DNA of 22,964 nt. Origin: Caryophanales bacterium UBA2450. GTDB taxonomy: Bacteria > Bacillota_I > Bacilli_A > RFN20 > CAG-826. The stretch is taken from positions 1-22,964 of the forward strand of contig DDQE01000046.1 in NCBI GenBank assembly GCA_002342545.1. Reading direction: 5' to 3'. The position numbers and the translations under genes were made by a program. This document shows positions 15,694 to 22,953 of the stretch, piece after piece (the first letter of the stretch is position 1; each line of letters starts with the position of its first letter). The notes under the pieces are model-generated. The model made no database searches. It worked only from the letters and a program-made list of their open reading frames with translations, and was not told the DNA's origin.

Positions 15694-16574
15694 TTTTTAA
15701 AGTTTTGTTTTACTAATTTATCAAATTCCTCTTGTCCGACTTTGTCTAAGAGGATTTTTTTAAATTCATCGGCCTTTTTACCAGCCCCAAAAGGGAATTC
15801 TAAGCCGTACTTAGCTTCTAATTTATCTTTTTCTAGTAAGAAATAGTATCGGGCAATAACACTAGCTACAGCAACACTAGGGAATCTAGATTCACCTTTT
15901 GTTTTAAATGATATTCCTTTTAAAATTGGTTCATCCTTCTTATCAAGATAAGAATAATATCTTTCTTCAGAAACAAATTGGTCAACATAGATAGCAATAA
16001 CATCGATATACTCTTTATGGAGATTATTTAAAGCGCGGTTATGCATTTTAGCTTTTAAGGAGTTTAGATTTTCGCCTTTAGAAATCATTTCGTTATATTT
16101 TTCATTTGGTAAGGTAAGTTTAGAAAACTTAAATTCTTTGATTAATATTGGACCAAGCTCTCTAATTTTTTTATCAGATAATTTCTTAGAATCGGTAACC
16201 CCTAATTCTTTTAATCTTTGATATTGGTGGCTATTCATATAAGCAGCGACCACAATCATTGGGAGATAAAAATCACCAACTCCGACTTCGTCGCTTCCGA
16301 TTTGTTCGCCAAAATCAACAATATGGATTTTCTCTTCTTCCTTTTTATTTTCAAGAGTGACTTCGCCCCATTTAGAAGCTTCTATATGTCCTTTTGGTCC
16401 AGAAAATACAACCGATCTTTTGGCTTTTTTAGAGACATAGCCTCTAATAGTGGCGCCATCTAAAACTGCGACAAAATCTAAATATTCTCCTACTTCTCCA
16501 GTAGAGTAAGAAGAATAATATTCTTTAATCTTTTGATATTCTTCGATAGAAAACTTTAGAGCAATCGAATCCAT
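15681..16574 (-). CDS. rnhC: Ribonuclease HIII
   Basis: RNase HIII cleaves the RNA strand of RNA-DNA hybrids (R-loops, primers) in the cytoplasm. The N-terminal ~85 residues resemble the TBP-like substrate-binding domain that distinguishes HIII from HII (GPKGHIEASKWGE). The catalytic domain starts at GSDEVGVGD with Asp95, Glu96 and Asp101, followed by DSKKLSD, a conserved Asp in IYVDQF, and VAVASVIARYYF. I chose the ATG at 16574 (297 residues) because GATAGAG lies about 9 bases upstream; an in-frame TTG at 16592 would add six residues. The gene is divergent from mutS2. In Bacillus, rnhC, zapA, cvpA and mutS2 are neighbours; zapA and cvpA are absent here. It ends in TGA and overlaps the 3' end of rluD. 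Confidence 0.94.
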   Translation of the reverse strand: MDSIALKFSIEEYQKIKEYYSSYSTGEVGEYLDFVAVLDGATIRGYVSKKAKRSVVFSGPKGHIEASKWGEVTLENKKEEEKIHIVDFGEQIGSDEVGVGDFYLPMIVVAAYMNSHQYQRLKELGVTDSKKLSDKKIRELGPILIKEFKFSKLTLPNEKYNEMISKGENLNSLKAKMHNRALNNLHKEYIDVIAIYVDQFVSEERYYSYLDKKDEPILKGISFKTKGESRFPSVAVASVIARYYFLLEKDKLEAKYGLEFPFGAGKKADEFKKILLDKVGQEEFDKLVKQNFKNYSN

Positions 16575-16597
16575 ATATAATAACTCTATCAATTTTG

Positions 16598-16626
16598 TTC
16601 TAAAATTTATAGCGAAATCATATAAT
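16598..16626 (+). promoter_or_regulatory. mutS2 promoter in the divergent rnhC-mutS2 spacer
   Basis: TATAAT (16621-16626) with a weak -35, TTCTAA (16598-16603), at 17-bp spacing. Seven bases separate the -10 from the mutS2 ATG at 16634, so the transcript would start at or one base before the ATG. Confidence 0.6.
16606..16611 (-). promoter_or_regulatory. Candidate -10 for rnhC
   Basis: TATAAA on the minus strand, 32 bases before the rnhC ATG, gives a leader of about 25 bases containing GATAGAG. No good -35 is visible. It lies inside the mutS2 promoter spacer, so the two divergent promoters would interfere. Confidence 0.4.
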
Positions 16627-16633
16627 ATTAGGT

Positions 16634-18940
16634 ATGCAACAAGTCGAGTTAACTCTAGAGTTTTATAAAATTAGAGAATTTCTAAAGGAATACGCAAAAA
16701 CTGAATTAGGAAGAGAATACATTGATTCTATTTCTTTTAGTAGCGATAAAGTTTACATCCAAAAAGAATTAGATTTTCTTAAAGAAATGATGGATTTACT
16801 TTCTAGATATAGCGACTTACCTATATCTACAAGTGTCTCTATATTAAAACTTATCGATATCGCTAAAAAGACAGCCTTAATGACTCCTCAAGATCTTAAC
16901 CATGTCTCTAACGATATTGAAACATCAATTAAATTAATTAGACATTTAGATAAAATAAAAAATGATTTCCCTTTAATTAGTGAACTATGTTCACATTTTA
17001 GTGATTTATCATCATTAAATAAAGAAATCAAAAGAGTAATTACTCCTCAACTAACAGTAAGTGACAATGCTTCTAGTGAACTTAAATCTATTAGACAAAA
17101 GATTAAATCTTTAGAGTCTCAACTTAATAGCAGAATCACTAGTATTGCCACTAGTTATTCTTCCTATTTAAGCGATGTTAATCTCACGATTAGGGAAGGA
17201 CATTTTGTTTTACCAGTAAAAACTGGCTTTAAGAATAAAGTTTTAGGTATCGTTTATGATGTTAGTGATAGTGGTAATACTACCTTCATTGAGCCTTTAG
17301 AAATTGTCCAAATCAATAATGACATTGCTTCTAAAAAGATTGAAGAAAATGAGGAAGTAAGAAAAATTCTAAAAGGACTAACCGCTTTAGTGTTACTACA
17401 AGAAGGCGAAGTGATTAAGAATAATGAGATTATCGCTCGACTTGATTTTTTATCTTCCAAAGCGAGATATGCATTAGAAAATGAGATGAATGTCGCTAAA
17501 TTATCTGATAAAGCAGAGATTCATCTATTAGATGCTCGTCATCCTTTAATTGATAAAACTAAAGTTGTTAGTAACGATTATCATCTTAATTCTGATAAAA
17601 GAATCGTGATTATCTCTGGCCCTAACGCCGGAGGGAAAACGGTCTCTATTAAAACTGTAGGCTTACTCGTTTATATGAATCAAAGCGGCTTAGCTCTACC
17701 AGTCAGTAAAGCCGAACTAGGAATAGTGAAGAATATCTATTTAGATATTGGAGATAATCAGTCACTAAGTGATAACTTATCAACATTCTCCGCTCATATG
17801 AAAAATATCGGAGAGATTTTAGATGTTGTTAAAGGCACAGATTTAGTCTTGCTAGATGAATTAGGTACAGGCACTGATCCTAAAGAAGGAGAATTAATTG
17901 CTTTAGGAATAGTGAAATATTTAGAAGCAAAAAAACCACTTTGTCTCATTTCTTCTCACTATTCAAAGATTAAAGAATACGCCTTTATTAGTGAAAATAT
18001 TGAAAATAGCTCTATGCTATTTGATGAATCAAAATTAGCCCCAACTTATAAATATAAATATTCTGTTCCTGGTAAATCGTATGGTATTGAAGTTGCCTCT
18101 AGATATGGCATTAAAGACGAAATTATTTCCGAGTCTAAAAAAGAGTTAGAAGAGAATTCTAATAATAGATTTGAAAACTTACTTAAAATCCTACAATCAG
18201 GAGTGGAACAAAACGAACGTCTAAAAGACGAACTTAGTAAAGAAAGAGAAAACCTAACTAGAGAACAAAAAGCCTTAGAAATCGCCCAAAAAAGTCTTCA
18301 AAATCAAAAAGATCACCTTTTAGAGGAAGTGAAAAACGAAAAAGAACAAATTATCTCTTCCACTAAAAAAGAAATTGAAGAAATAATTAAGGCCCTATCT
18401 AAAGACGATATTAAACTCCATGAAGTGGTAGAACTGAAAAAGAAAGTCGAAAATCTTCAAGATGATATCGAGACTATTTTCTATAACGAAGAAATATCTT
18501 TAGACGATTATGTTTCTATGCCAAGTATGAATTTAGAAGGAAGAGTCATTAGACTTAAAGGTAATAAGGCTACTTTAATGAGTATAGACGGCTTTGAAAT
18601 CCAAGTGGAAAAAGCGAAACTTCATAAAATAGAGGCTCCTAAAGTTAACATAGTTAAAAACAAATTTGAACACTACGAAGATAAAATAAATACCAATGTG
18701 GGATTAGAACTCAATATTATTGGCTTACATCGAGATGAAGCCTTAGACACTTTAAAGAAATATATTGATGCCTGTATGGTGAAAAACTTAAAACAAGTTC
18801 GTATCATTCACGGCTTTGGTAGTGGAGTCCTTAGAAAAATGACTCATGAATATTTATCTAGTCTAAAAGGAGTGAAATTCCGCTTAGGAGATATTCATGA
18901 AGGTGGAAGTGGAGCAACAGTGGTAATTTTCCATGACTGA
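16634..18940 (+). CDS. mutS2: Endonuclease MutS2
   Basis: MutS2 is a MutS-family ATPase with a C-terminal Smr nuclease domain. In bacteria it has been linked to suppression of recombination and to rescue of collided ribosomes. The 768-residue protein lacks the mismatch-recognition domain, as MutS2 does. Order: helical core and clamp (1-310), ATPase with Walker A GPNAGGKT (Lys335), Walker B LVLLDELGTGTDP and signature DNLSTFSAHM, a charged coiled coil (about 500-620), a KOW-like segment (about 630-665), and the Smr domain with GLHRDEAL and HGFGSG (His726). The ATG at 16634 gives the normal MutS2 N-terminus but has no ribosome binding site. uvrC overlaps its end by 8 bases. It ends in TGA. Confidence 0.96.
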   Translation: MQQVELTLEFYKIREFLKEYAKTELGREYIDSISFSSDKVYIQKELDFLKEMMDLLSRYSDLPISTSVSILKLIDIAKKTALMTPQDLNHVSNDIETSIKLIRHLDKIKNDFPLISELCSHFSDLSSLNKEIKRVITPQLTVSDNASSELKSIRQKIKSLESQLNSRITSIATSYSSYLSDVNLTIREGHFVLPVKTGFKNKVLGIVYDVSDSGNTTFIEPLEIVQINNDIASKKIEENEEVRKILKGLTALVLLQEGEVIKNNEIIARLDFLSSKARYALENEMNVAKLSDKAEIHLLDARHPLIDKTKVVSNDYHLNSDKRIVIISGPNAGGKTVSIKTVGLLVYMNQSGLALPVSKAELGIVKNIYLDIGDNQSLSDNLSTFSAHMKNIGEILDVVKGTDLVLLDELGTGTDPKEGELIALGIVKYLEAKKPLCLISSHYSKIKEYAFISENIENSSMLFDESKLAPTYKYKYSVPGKSYGIEVASRYGIKDEIISESKKELEENSNNRFENLLKILQSGVEQNERLKDELSKERENLTREQKALEIAQKSLQNQKDHLLEEVKNEKEQIISSTKKEIEEIIKALSKDDIKLHEVVELKKKVENLQDDIETIFYNEEISLDDYVSMPSMNLEGRVIRLKGNKATLMSIDGFEIQVEKAKLHKIEAPKVNIVKNKFEHYEDKINTNVGLELNIIGLHRDEALDTLKKYIDACMVKNLKQVRIIHGFGSGVLRKMTHEYLSSLKGVKFRLGDIHEGGSGATVVIFHD

Positions 18941-20687
18941 AAAAATTAAGGTTTTAATTTCTAATTTAAAGCACTCTCCAGGAGTGTATTTAATGTACGA
19001 CAAAGATAATACGGTCATTTATGTTGGCAAAGCCAAAGACCTTCAAAAAAGAGTGTCACAATATTTTTTAAGACCACAAGCTGGCAAGGTTTTTAAGATG
19101 GTCCAAAATGTTGACCACTTTGAAACCATTATTGTGCAAAACGAAAAAGAAGCTTTAGTCTTAGAAATGAATTTAATTCATCAATATTATCCAAGGTTTA
19201 ATATTTTATTAAAAGATGGTAGCCACTATCCATATATTGCCTTAAAAAAGAAGGGTGATGTCACTTTATCGATTAAAAGAAATAATAAAGATAAAAATTA
19301 TGATTATTATGGTCCTTTCCCTAATAGTGGAGCGGCCTATAAAATGGTGGACCTCATAAATAAAATCTATCCAATTAGGAAATGTAGAAATATCCCAACA
19401 AGTGTTTGCCTATATTATCATTTAGGCCAGTGTCTAGCCCCATGCGTCAATAAAATTGACGAAAGTGTATATGATTCTTTAAGAAGCGAGATCAAAGAAT
19501 TTCTTAACGGTAACAACCATCAAAAAGTGATGGAACTTAAAAATAAGATGAATGAGGCAAGCGCTAAACTTGAATTTGAACTTGCCCAAGAATATAAATC
19601 TTTAATTGATTCTATTGAGCATATTAATACTTCTCAATCCGTAGAAACTAAAGATAAAACTGATCGAGACATCTTTGCTTATTCCACTAGAAATGGTTAT
19701 TTATCTCTAGCCTTCTTAATTTATCGAAAAGGAATGTTACTTGGTAAAGAAGCTCATGTTGTTGAAGAATTTGGTGACACTGAAGAGCAAGTTATCGATT
19801 TAATTACTCAGTTATATGAAAGATGTCCTTTACCAACAGAAATAGTAATTAATTCAGAAAGTATCGCTAAAGAATTAGAAGGATATTTAGATGTTAATGT
19901 CACCTCTGTAAGTAAAGGGAAGGTCTATGACCTTATTTTAAGCGCAAAAAGTAACGCAGATAACGCATTAGATGAATATTTCTTATCTTCTAAATTAGAC
20001 ACCGATAAGATTGCCTTAATTGAGGAATTAGGGAAGTTATTACAAATCAAAACCCCATATCATATCGAACTATTTGATAATTCACATTTACAAGGCTCTT
20101 CTCCAGTTGGAGCAATGGTAGCCTATATTAACGGAGAAGCTGCGAAAAACTTATACCGTAAATTTAAAATTGAACATGAAGAATCTCGAGATGACTTTGC
20201 CTCAATGAAAGAAGTTATTACTCGACACTATTCAAGATTAAAATCAGAAAATAAAAAGATGCCTGATTTAATTTTAGTTGATGGTGGACTTCCTCAAGTT
20301 AAAAGCGCAACTCAAGCCTTAAAAGATATTGAAGTCTCTATCCCAGTATTTGGCTTATATAAAGATGATAAACACTCCACAAGTGGATTAATTGATATTG
20401 ACGCTAAAGAATATCCAATTAATGATAAGAAATTATTCTTCTTATTAACCAGAATGCAAGATGAGGTACATCGCTTTGCTATAACTTTCCATAAACAAAA
20501 AAGAAATAAAGCAATGACTGTTTCTATTTTTGAAGATGTGAAAGGTTTAGGAATTAAAAGAAGAGAATTATTAGAGCATTTTTATCCAGATATTAATTTA
20601 TTAAAAGAAGCATCAATAGATGATCTAAGCCAAATTCTTCCTAAAGATGTAGCTGTTGCTCTATATAACAAGCTACGAGGGAATTAA
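18933..20687 (+). CDS. uvrC: Excinuclease ABC subunit C
   Basis: UvrC makes both incisions around DNA damage after UvrA/UvrB recognition in nucleotide excision repair. The 584-residue protein has the expected modules: an N-terminal GIY-YIG nuclease for the 3' cut (PGVYLMYDKDNTVIYVGKAK, residues about 13-40), a UVR domain that binds UvrB (about 195-235, NKMNEASAKLEFELAQEYK), an RNase H-like nuclease for the 5' cut (ELFDNSHLQG with Asp382, then DLILVDGGLPQV), and a C-terminal helix-hairpin-helix region (GLGIKRRELLEHF). The ATG overlaps the mutS2 stop by 8 bases, so the genes are translationally coupled. No terminator is visible between uvrC and the tRNA promoter, which begins 10 bases after the stop. 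Confidence 0.97.
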   Translation: MTEKIKVLISNLKHSPGVYLMYDKDNTVIYVGKAKDLQKRVSQYFLRPQAGKVFKMVQNVDHFETIIVQNEKEALVLEMNLIHQYYPRFNILLKDGSHYPYIALKKKGDVTLSIKRNNKDKNYDYYGPFPNSGAAYKMVDLINKIYPIRKCRNIPTSVCLYYHLGQCLAPCVNKIDESVYDSLRSEIKEFLNGNNHQKVMELKNKMNEASAKLEFELAQEYKSLIDSIEHINTSQSVETKDKTDRDIFAYSTRNGYLSLAFLIYRKGMLLGKEAHVVEEFGDTEEQVIDLITQLYERCPLPTEIVINSESIAKELEGYLDVNVTSVSKGKVYDLILSAKSNADNALDEYFLSSKLDTDKIALIEELGKLLQIKTPYHIELFDNSHLQGSSPVGAMVAYINGEAAKNLYRKFKIEHEESRDDFASMKEVITRHYSRLKSENKKMPDLILVDGGLPQVKSATQALKDIEVSIPVFGLYKDDKHSTSGLIDIDAKEYPINDKKLFFLLTRMQDEVHRFAITFHKQKRNKAMTVSIFEDVKGLGIKRRELLEHFYPDINLLKEASIDDLSQILPKDVAVALYNKLRGN

Positions 20688-20697
20688 TAAATTAAAC

Positions 20698-20726
20698 TTG
20701 AAAAATATCTTGTTCTTGTGGATAAT
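20698..20726 (+). promoter_or_regulatory. tRNA-Arg promoter
   Basis: TTGAAA (20698-20703), an exact 17-bp spacer and GATAAT (20721-20726), each hexamer one base from consensus. Transcription would start near 20733, leaving about 26 bases of leader with a small GTTAC/GTAAC hairpin (20735-20749) to be removed by RNase P. The -10 overlaps a perfect 9-base DnaA box on the other strand (20717-20725). Confidence 0.75.
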
Positions 20727-20758
20727 ATATAGGCGTTACCAAAAGTAACAGCGAATAT

Positions 20759-20835
<77 letters not shown>

Positions 20836-20847
20836 TCGTAAAAAACG

Positions 20848-20880
20848 AGACATTTCTACCACATAGAGATGTCTTTTTTT
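20848..20880 (+). terminator. Rho-independent terminator of tRNA-Arg
   Basis: An 11-bp stem (AGACATTTCTA, 20848-20858, with TAGAGATGTCT, 20864-20874; one G-T pair) with loop CCACA, running into seven T residues. Confidence 0.9.
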
Positions 20881-20885
20881 CTTAT

Positions 20886-20904
20886 TTATATACTGTGTAT
20901 ATAA
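20886..20904. repeat. 19-bp palindrome downstream of the tRNA terminator
   Basis: TTATATACTGTGTATATAA consists of two perfect 8-bp arms around TGT. It has no T-run or adjacent start codon, so it is neither a terminator nor a normal promoter element. It is the first structured element of the gene-free stretch 20881-21099 and could be a protein-binding or recombination site. The rest of that stretch is AT-rich, with a weak GAGA-CAAAT-TCTC hairpin (20932-20944). Confidence 0.4.
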
Positions 20905-20988
20905 GCGAGAAAGTAAAGTCTTTTATAAAATGAGACAAATTCTCGTTTATTGCAAAAATAGCGATTTTTCTTAATTTTTCCAAATAGA

Positions 20989-21031
20989 CCTCAACGCGAC
21001 TCCAAACCAACTCGAGTCGTATCGAGGCTAC
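20989..21031. repeat. Imperfect inverted repeat containing a degenerate copy of the tRNA-Arg 3' end
   Basis: Bases 21012-21031 match the tRNA-Arg T-loop-to-CCA segment 20814-20833 at 17 of 20 positions (TCGAGTCG..TCGAGG.TAC). The same copy is the right arm of a 14-bp stem with 20989-21002: 11 Watson-Crick pairs, one G-T and two mismatches, with an 11-base loop. It could be a decayed attachment site left by integration at the tRNA, a tRNA remnant, or a hairpin that resembles the T arm by chance. Confidence 0.55.
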
Positions 21032-21059
21032 TTTTATATTTTTAACAATTTTTAAATAA

Positions 21060-21092
21060 AAGAGTGAACATTATTCACTCTTAATGTATAAT
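21060..21092 (+). promoter_or_regulatory. Promoter and palindromic operator of the two-gene accessory operon
   Basis: A perfect 9-bp inverted repeat (AAGAGTGAA, 21060-21068, and TTCACTCTT, 21074-21082, 5-base centre) ends four bases before a consensus -10, TATAAT (21087-21092). The -35 position falls inside the palindrome, so a bound protein would block transcription, as in autoregulated toxin-antitoxin operons. The ATG at 21100 lies 7 bases after the -10 with no ribosome binding site, predicting a leaderless mRNA. Confidence 0.65.
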
Positions 21093-21099
21093 ACTAGAT

Positions 21100-21774
21100 A
21101 TGATTAGAACCACAGATACACAACTCATAAGAACTTATATCGATAATAACATCGGTGGTGTTTTAGATATCAGTTATGTTAGTAAAAATGTCTTTAGTGA
21201 CATTCCTATTGATAATCTCCGTAAATACATATCTCGCTTTGCTAAAGATGCAGTCATTAAAAAGGTTTCAAAAGGTATCTATCTTATTGGTGAATCCTCT
21301 TTAAATGACCGTGAAAGAATTATTAGTCATTACTGCAATAAATTAGGTAGTGGGATGATTATCGGAAATTCACTTTTATATAAATATGGTTACATTGATG
21401 AAGAACCAGAAGTAATAGAAATAGCCACTAGTTTAACTCGTGGCAATAAACTAATTGAATCTTTAGGAGTTCAACTCATTGAATCGCATAATGGTTTTTA
21501 TAACGAAGACACTAAAAACGTTTTAGAAGCGATTGAGTTACTTAGACTTGCTCCTAAAATTAGTGAAGAAGGTAGAATTAGTTCTGGCTTTAAAGCAATG
21601 GAATTATTACAAAATTCCTATGATGATAAATATTTTAATATTTACGTTAAAGAGTTCCCGTATAGTAGGCAAGTTTATATTTTACTTGCTAGTTACCTTA
21701 AAAAGATGAATATATCTAATAAGGTGATGGAACATTATGAGAACTATAGAAGGATTCGTTTTCGGGAAGACTAG
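21100..21774 (+). CDS. Winged-helix protein resembling AbiEi/DUF6088 antitoxins
   Basis: This is a 224-residue soluble protein. Residues about 5-65 look like a winged helix: a helix, LDISYVSKNVF, a recognition-like helix PIDNLRKYISRFAKDAV, then VIKKVSKGIYLIG as the wing. This is followed by a GNSLLYKYGYIDEEPEVIEIAT block (about 88-110), which resembles the DUF6088/AbiEi-type arrangement in which a promoter-binding winged helix precedes a toxin-neutralising domain. The last 90 residues are helical and unassigned. The perfect palindrome over its promoter fits autorepression. The downstream gene overlaps it by 38 bases, so the two are made together. The usual partner of AbiEi is the nucleotidyltransferase toxin AbiEii, and that is not what follows. 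Family membership is from pattern recognition only. Confidence 0.5.
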   Translation: MIRTTDTQLIRTYIDNNIGGVLDISYVSKNVFSDIPIDNLRKYISRFAKDAVIKKVSKGIYLIGESSLNDRERIISHYCNKLGSGMIIGNSLLYKYGYIDEEPEVIEIATSLTRGNKLIESLGVQLIESHNGFYNEDTKNVLEAIELLRLAPKISEEGRISSGFKAMELLQNSYDDKYFNIYVKEFPYSRQVYILLASYLKKMNISNKVMEHYENYRRIRFRED

Positions 21775-22291
21775 ACAAGGATTTAATAGATATTTAAAGA
21801 ATTATCGATCCTACTTTGATATCACAAGAAATAACTATAAATATTCTTATGATCTAAGAAATGATTCATTAGACGAAGTAATCAGCATTCAAAAGTATGC
21901 TTTATTAAATAAACATTTCGAATCATTATTAACTAAAACCGAATTAGCGGTAGTGAATTACATCTCTTATAACGCAAGAGATAAGAAGTTACCTGATAAC
22001 AAAGAAAAGTATATATCATCAGCCTACGAGAAATGGTTGATGATATTTTTTTATAATGAAAATGCCTTATTTGGTGAAATTAATCCAATATTACTAGGTA
22101 GAGGTATGGAATATATTAGACTTAAAGCCCATGTTAGTAAAACTCAACTTGCTAGCATGATTGGCGTTGATAGAACTACAGTTATTGCTTTAGAGAAAGG
22201 AAAAAGACTTCCTTCCCTTGAATATATCTATAAATTTTCAAAGATATTTAACTTCCCAATAGATTATTTAATTGAGACAACGCTTAAATAA
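21737..22291 (+). CDS. Protein of unknown function with C-terminal XRE-type helix-turn-helix
   Basis: This 184-residue protein has a clear Cro/CI (XRE) helix-turn-helix at its C-terminal end, residues about 122-184: MEYIRLKAHVSKTQLASMIG, then VDRTTVIALEKGKRLPSLEY. The N-terminal 120 residues are rich in aromatic and charged residues, predicted largely helical, with no motif I recognise. In particular there is no nucleotidyltransferase GS-x-D-x-D signature. The start at 21737 is supported by AAGGTGAT 8 bases upstream, inside the preceding gene, which it overlaps by 38 bases in another frame. It could be a toxin carrying a DNA-binding tail, a second antitoxin or a regulator. It ends exactly where the convergent recombinase gene ends. 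Confidence 0.7.
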   Translation: MRTIEGFVFGKTRQGFNRYLKNYRSYFDITRNNYKYSYDLRNDSLDEVISIQKYALLNKHFESLLTKTELAVVNYISYNARDKKLPDNKEKYISSAYEKWLMIFFYNENALFGEINPILLGRGMEYIRLKAHVSKTQLASMIGVDRTTVIALEKGKRLPSLEYIYKFSKIFNFPIDYLIETTLK

Positions 22292-22891
22292 TTATTTAGA
22301 GTAACCATATAGTTTAAGTTTTCTATAGAAAGTGCCTCTAGTTAGACCGCTTTGAGACACTGCTTCTGAACTTGTAATTGATCCATCTTTATATAATTCT
22401 GCTATTCCAATAAAGTTTTCTGGGCAATCTAGTGGTGGTCTACCGAATCTGACGCCTCTAAGCTTTGCCATTCTTATTCCTTCAGCTTGACGTTGTTTCA
22501 TTGTTTCTCTTTCATTTTCTGCTACAAAAGATAGAACCTGGAGTACAACATCAGCGATAAATTTACCAACTAGGTTCTTTCCTTCTATTCTTGTATCTAG
22601 TAAAGGCATATCAATTACGACAATATCAATGCCTTTTTCTTTGGTAAGGATTCTCCACTCATCAAGGACCATATTGTAGTTTCTTCCAAGGCGATCGATG
22701 GATTTTATAAATAAAACATCGCCTGGCTTAAGCTTGCGACATAATTTTCTGTAATTTGTTCTATTAAAGTCTTTTCCTGATTCTTTATCAGTATAAATGT
22801 GACAATCGTCTATACCTATTTTTGCAAATTCATCTAATTGCCTATCTAAATTTTGAGCGATAGTGGACACTCTTGCATAACCATAATTCAT
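22292..22891 (-). CDS. Small serine recombinase (resolvase/invertase family)
   Basis: A 199-residue site-specific recombinase of the resolvase/DNA-invertase family, which makes double-strand breaks through a phosphoserine bond and rotates DNA ends. All core active-site residues are in place, one residue offset from gamma-delta resolvase: Arg7, Ser9 (YARVST), Arg44, Arg67 and Arg70 (IDRLGR). The long E helix (about 100-135) carries FVAENERE, then RQAEGIRMAKLRGVRFGRPP, which leads into the C-terminal helix-turn-helix (about 155-199). The protein looks intact and active. GGAGG lies 7 bases before the ATG. I found no convincing res or hix site pair beside it. It may belong to a transposon or to an island extending beyond the window. 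Confidence 0.92.
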   Translation of the reverse strand: MNYGYARVSTIAQNLDRQLDEFAKIGIDDCHIYTDKESGKDFNRTNYRKLCRKLKPGDVLFIKSIDRLGRNYNMVLDEWRILTKEKGIDIVVIDMPLLDTRIEGKNLVGKFIADVVLQVLSFVAENERETMKQRQAEGIRMAKLRGVRFGRPPLDCPENFIGIAELYKDGSITSSEAVSQSGLTRGTFYRKLKLYGYSK

Positions 22892-22922
22892 ATCTAATCC
22901 TCCGGTTATGGTATCTATCGCT

Positions 22923-22953
22923 TAAAAGAAAAAGACAATCAAGTTAATTGTCT
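22923..22953 (-). terminator. Minus-strand terminator of a gene beyond the window
   Basis: On the minus strand AGACAAT (22953-22947) pairs with ATTGTCT (22939-22933) around a 7-base loop and runs into TTTTTCTTTT. It would end a minus-strand transcript arriving from beyond 22964, just upstream of the recombinase gene. Confidence 0.65.

Noticed and set aside
16575..16592. TTG start for rnhC adding six residues
   Set aside because: The ATG at 16574 has a better-placed GATAGAG ribosome binding site, and the six residues would overlap that site.
20881..21059. CRISPR array or tandem repeats in the spacer after the tRNA
   Set aside because: Hairpins and one degenerate tRNA copy are present, but there are no regularly spaced repeats.
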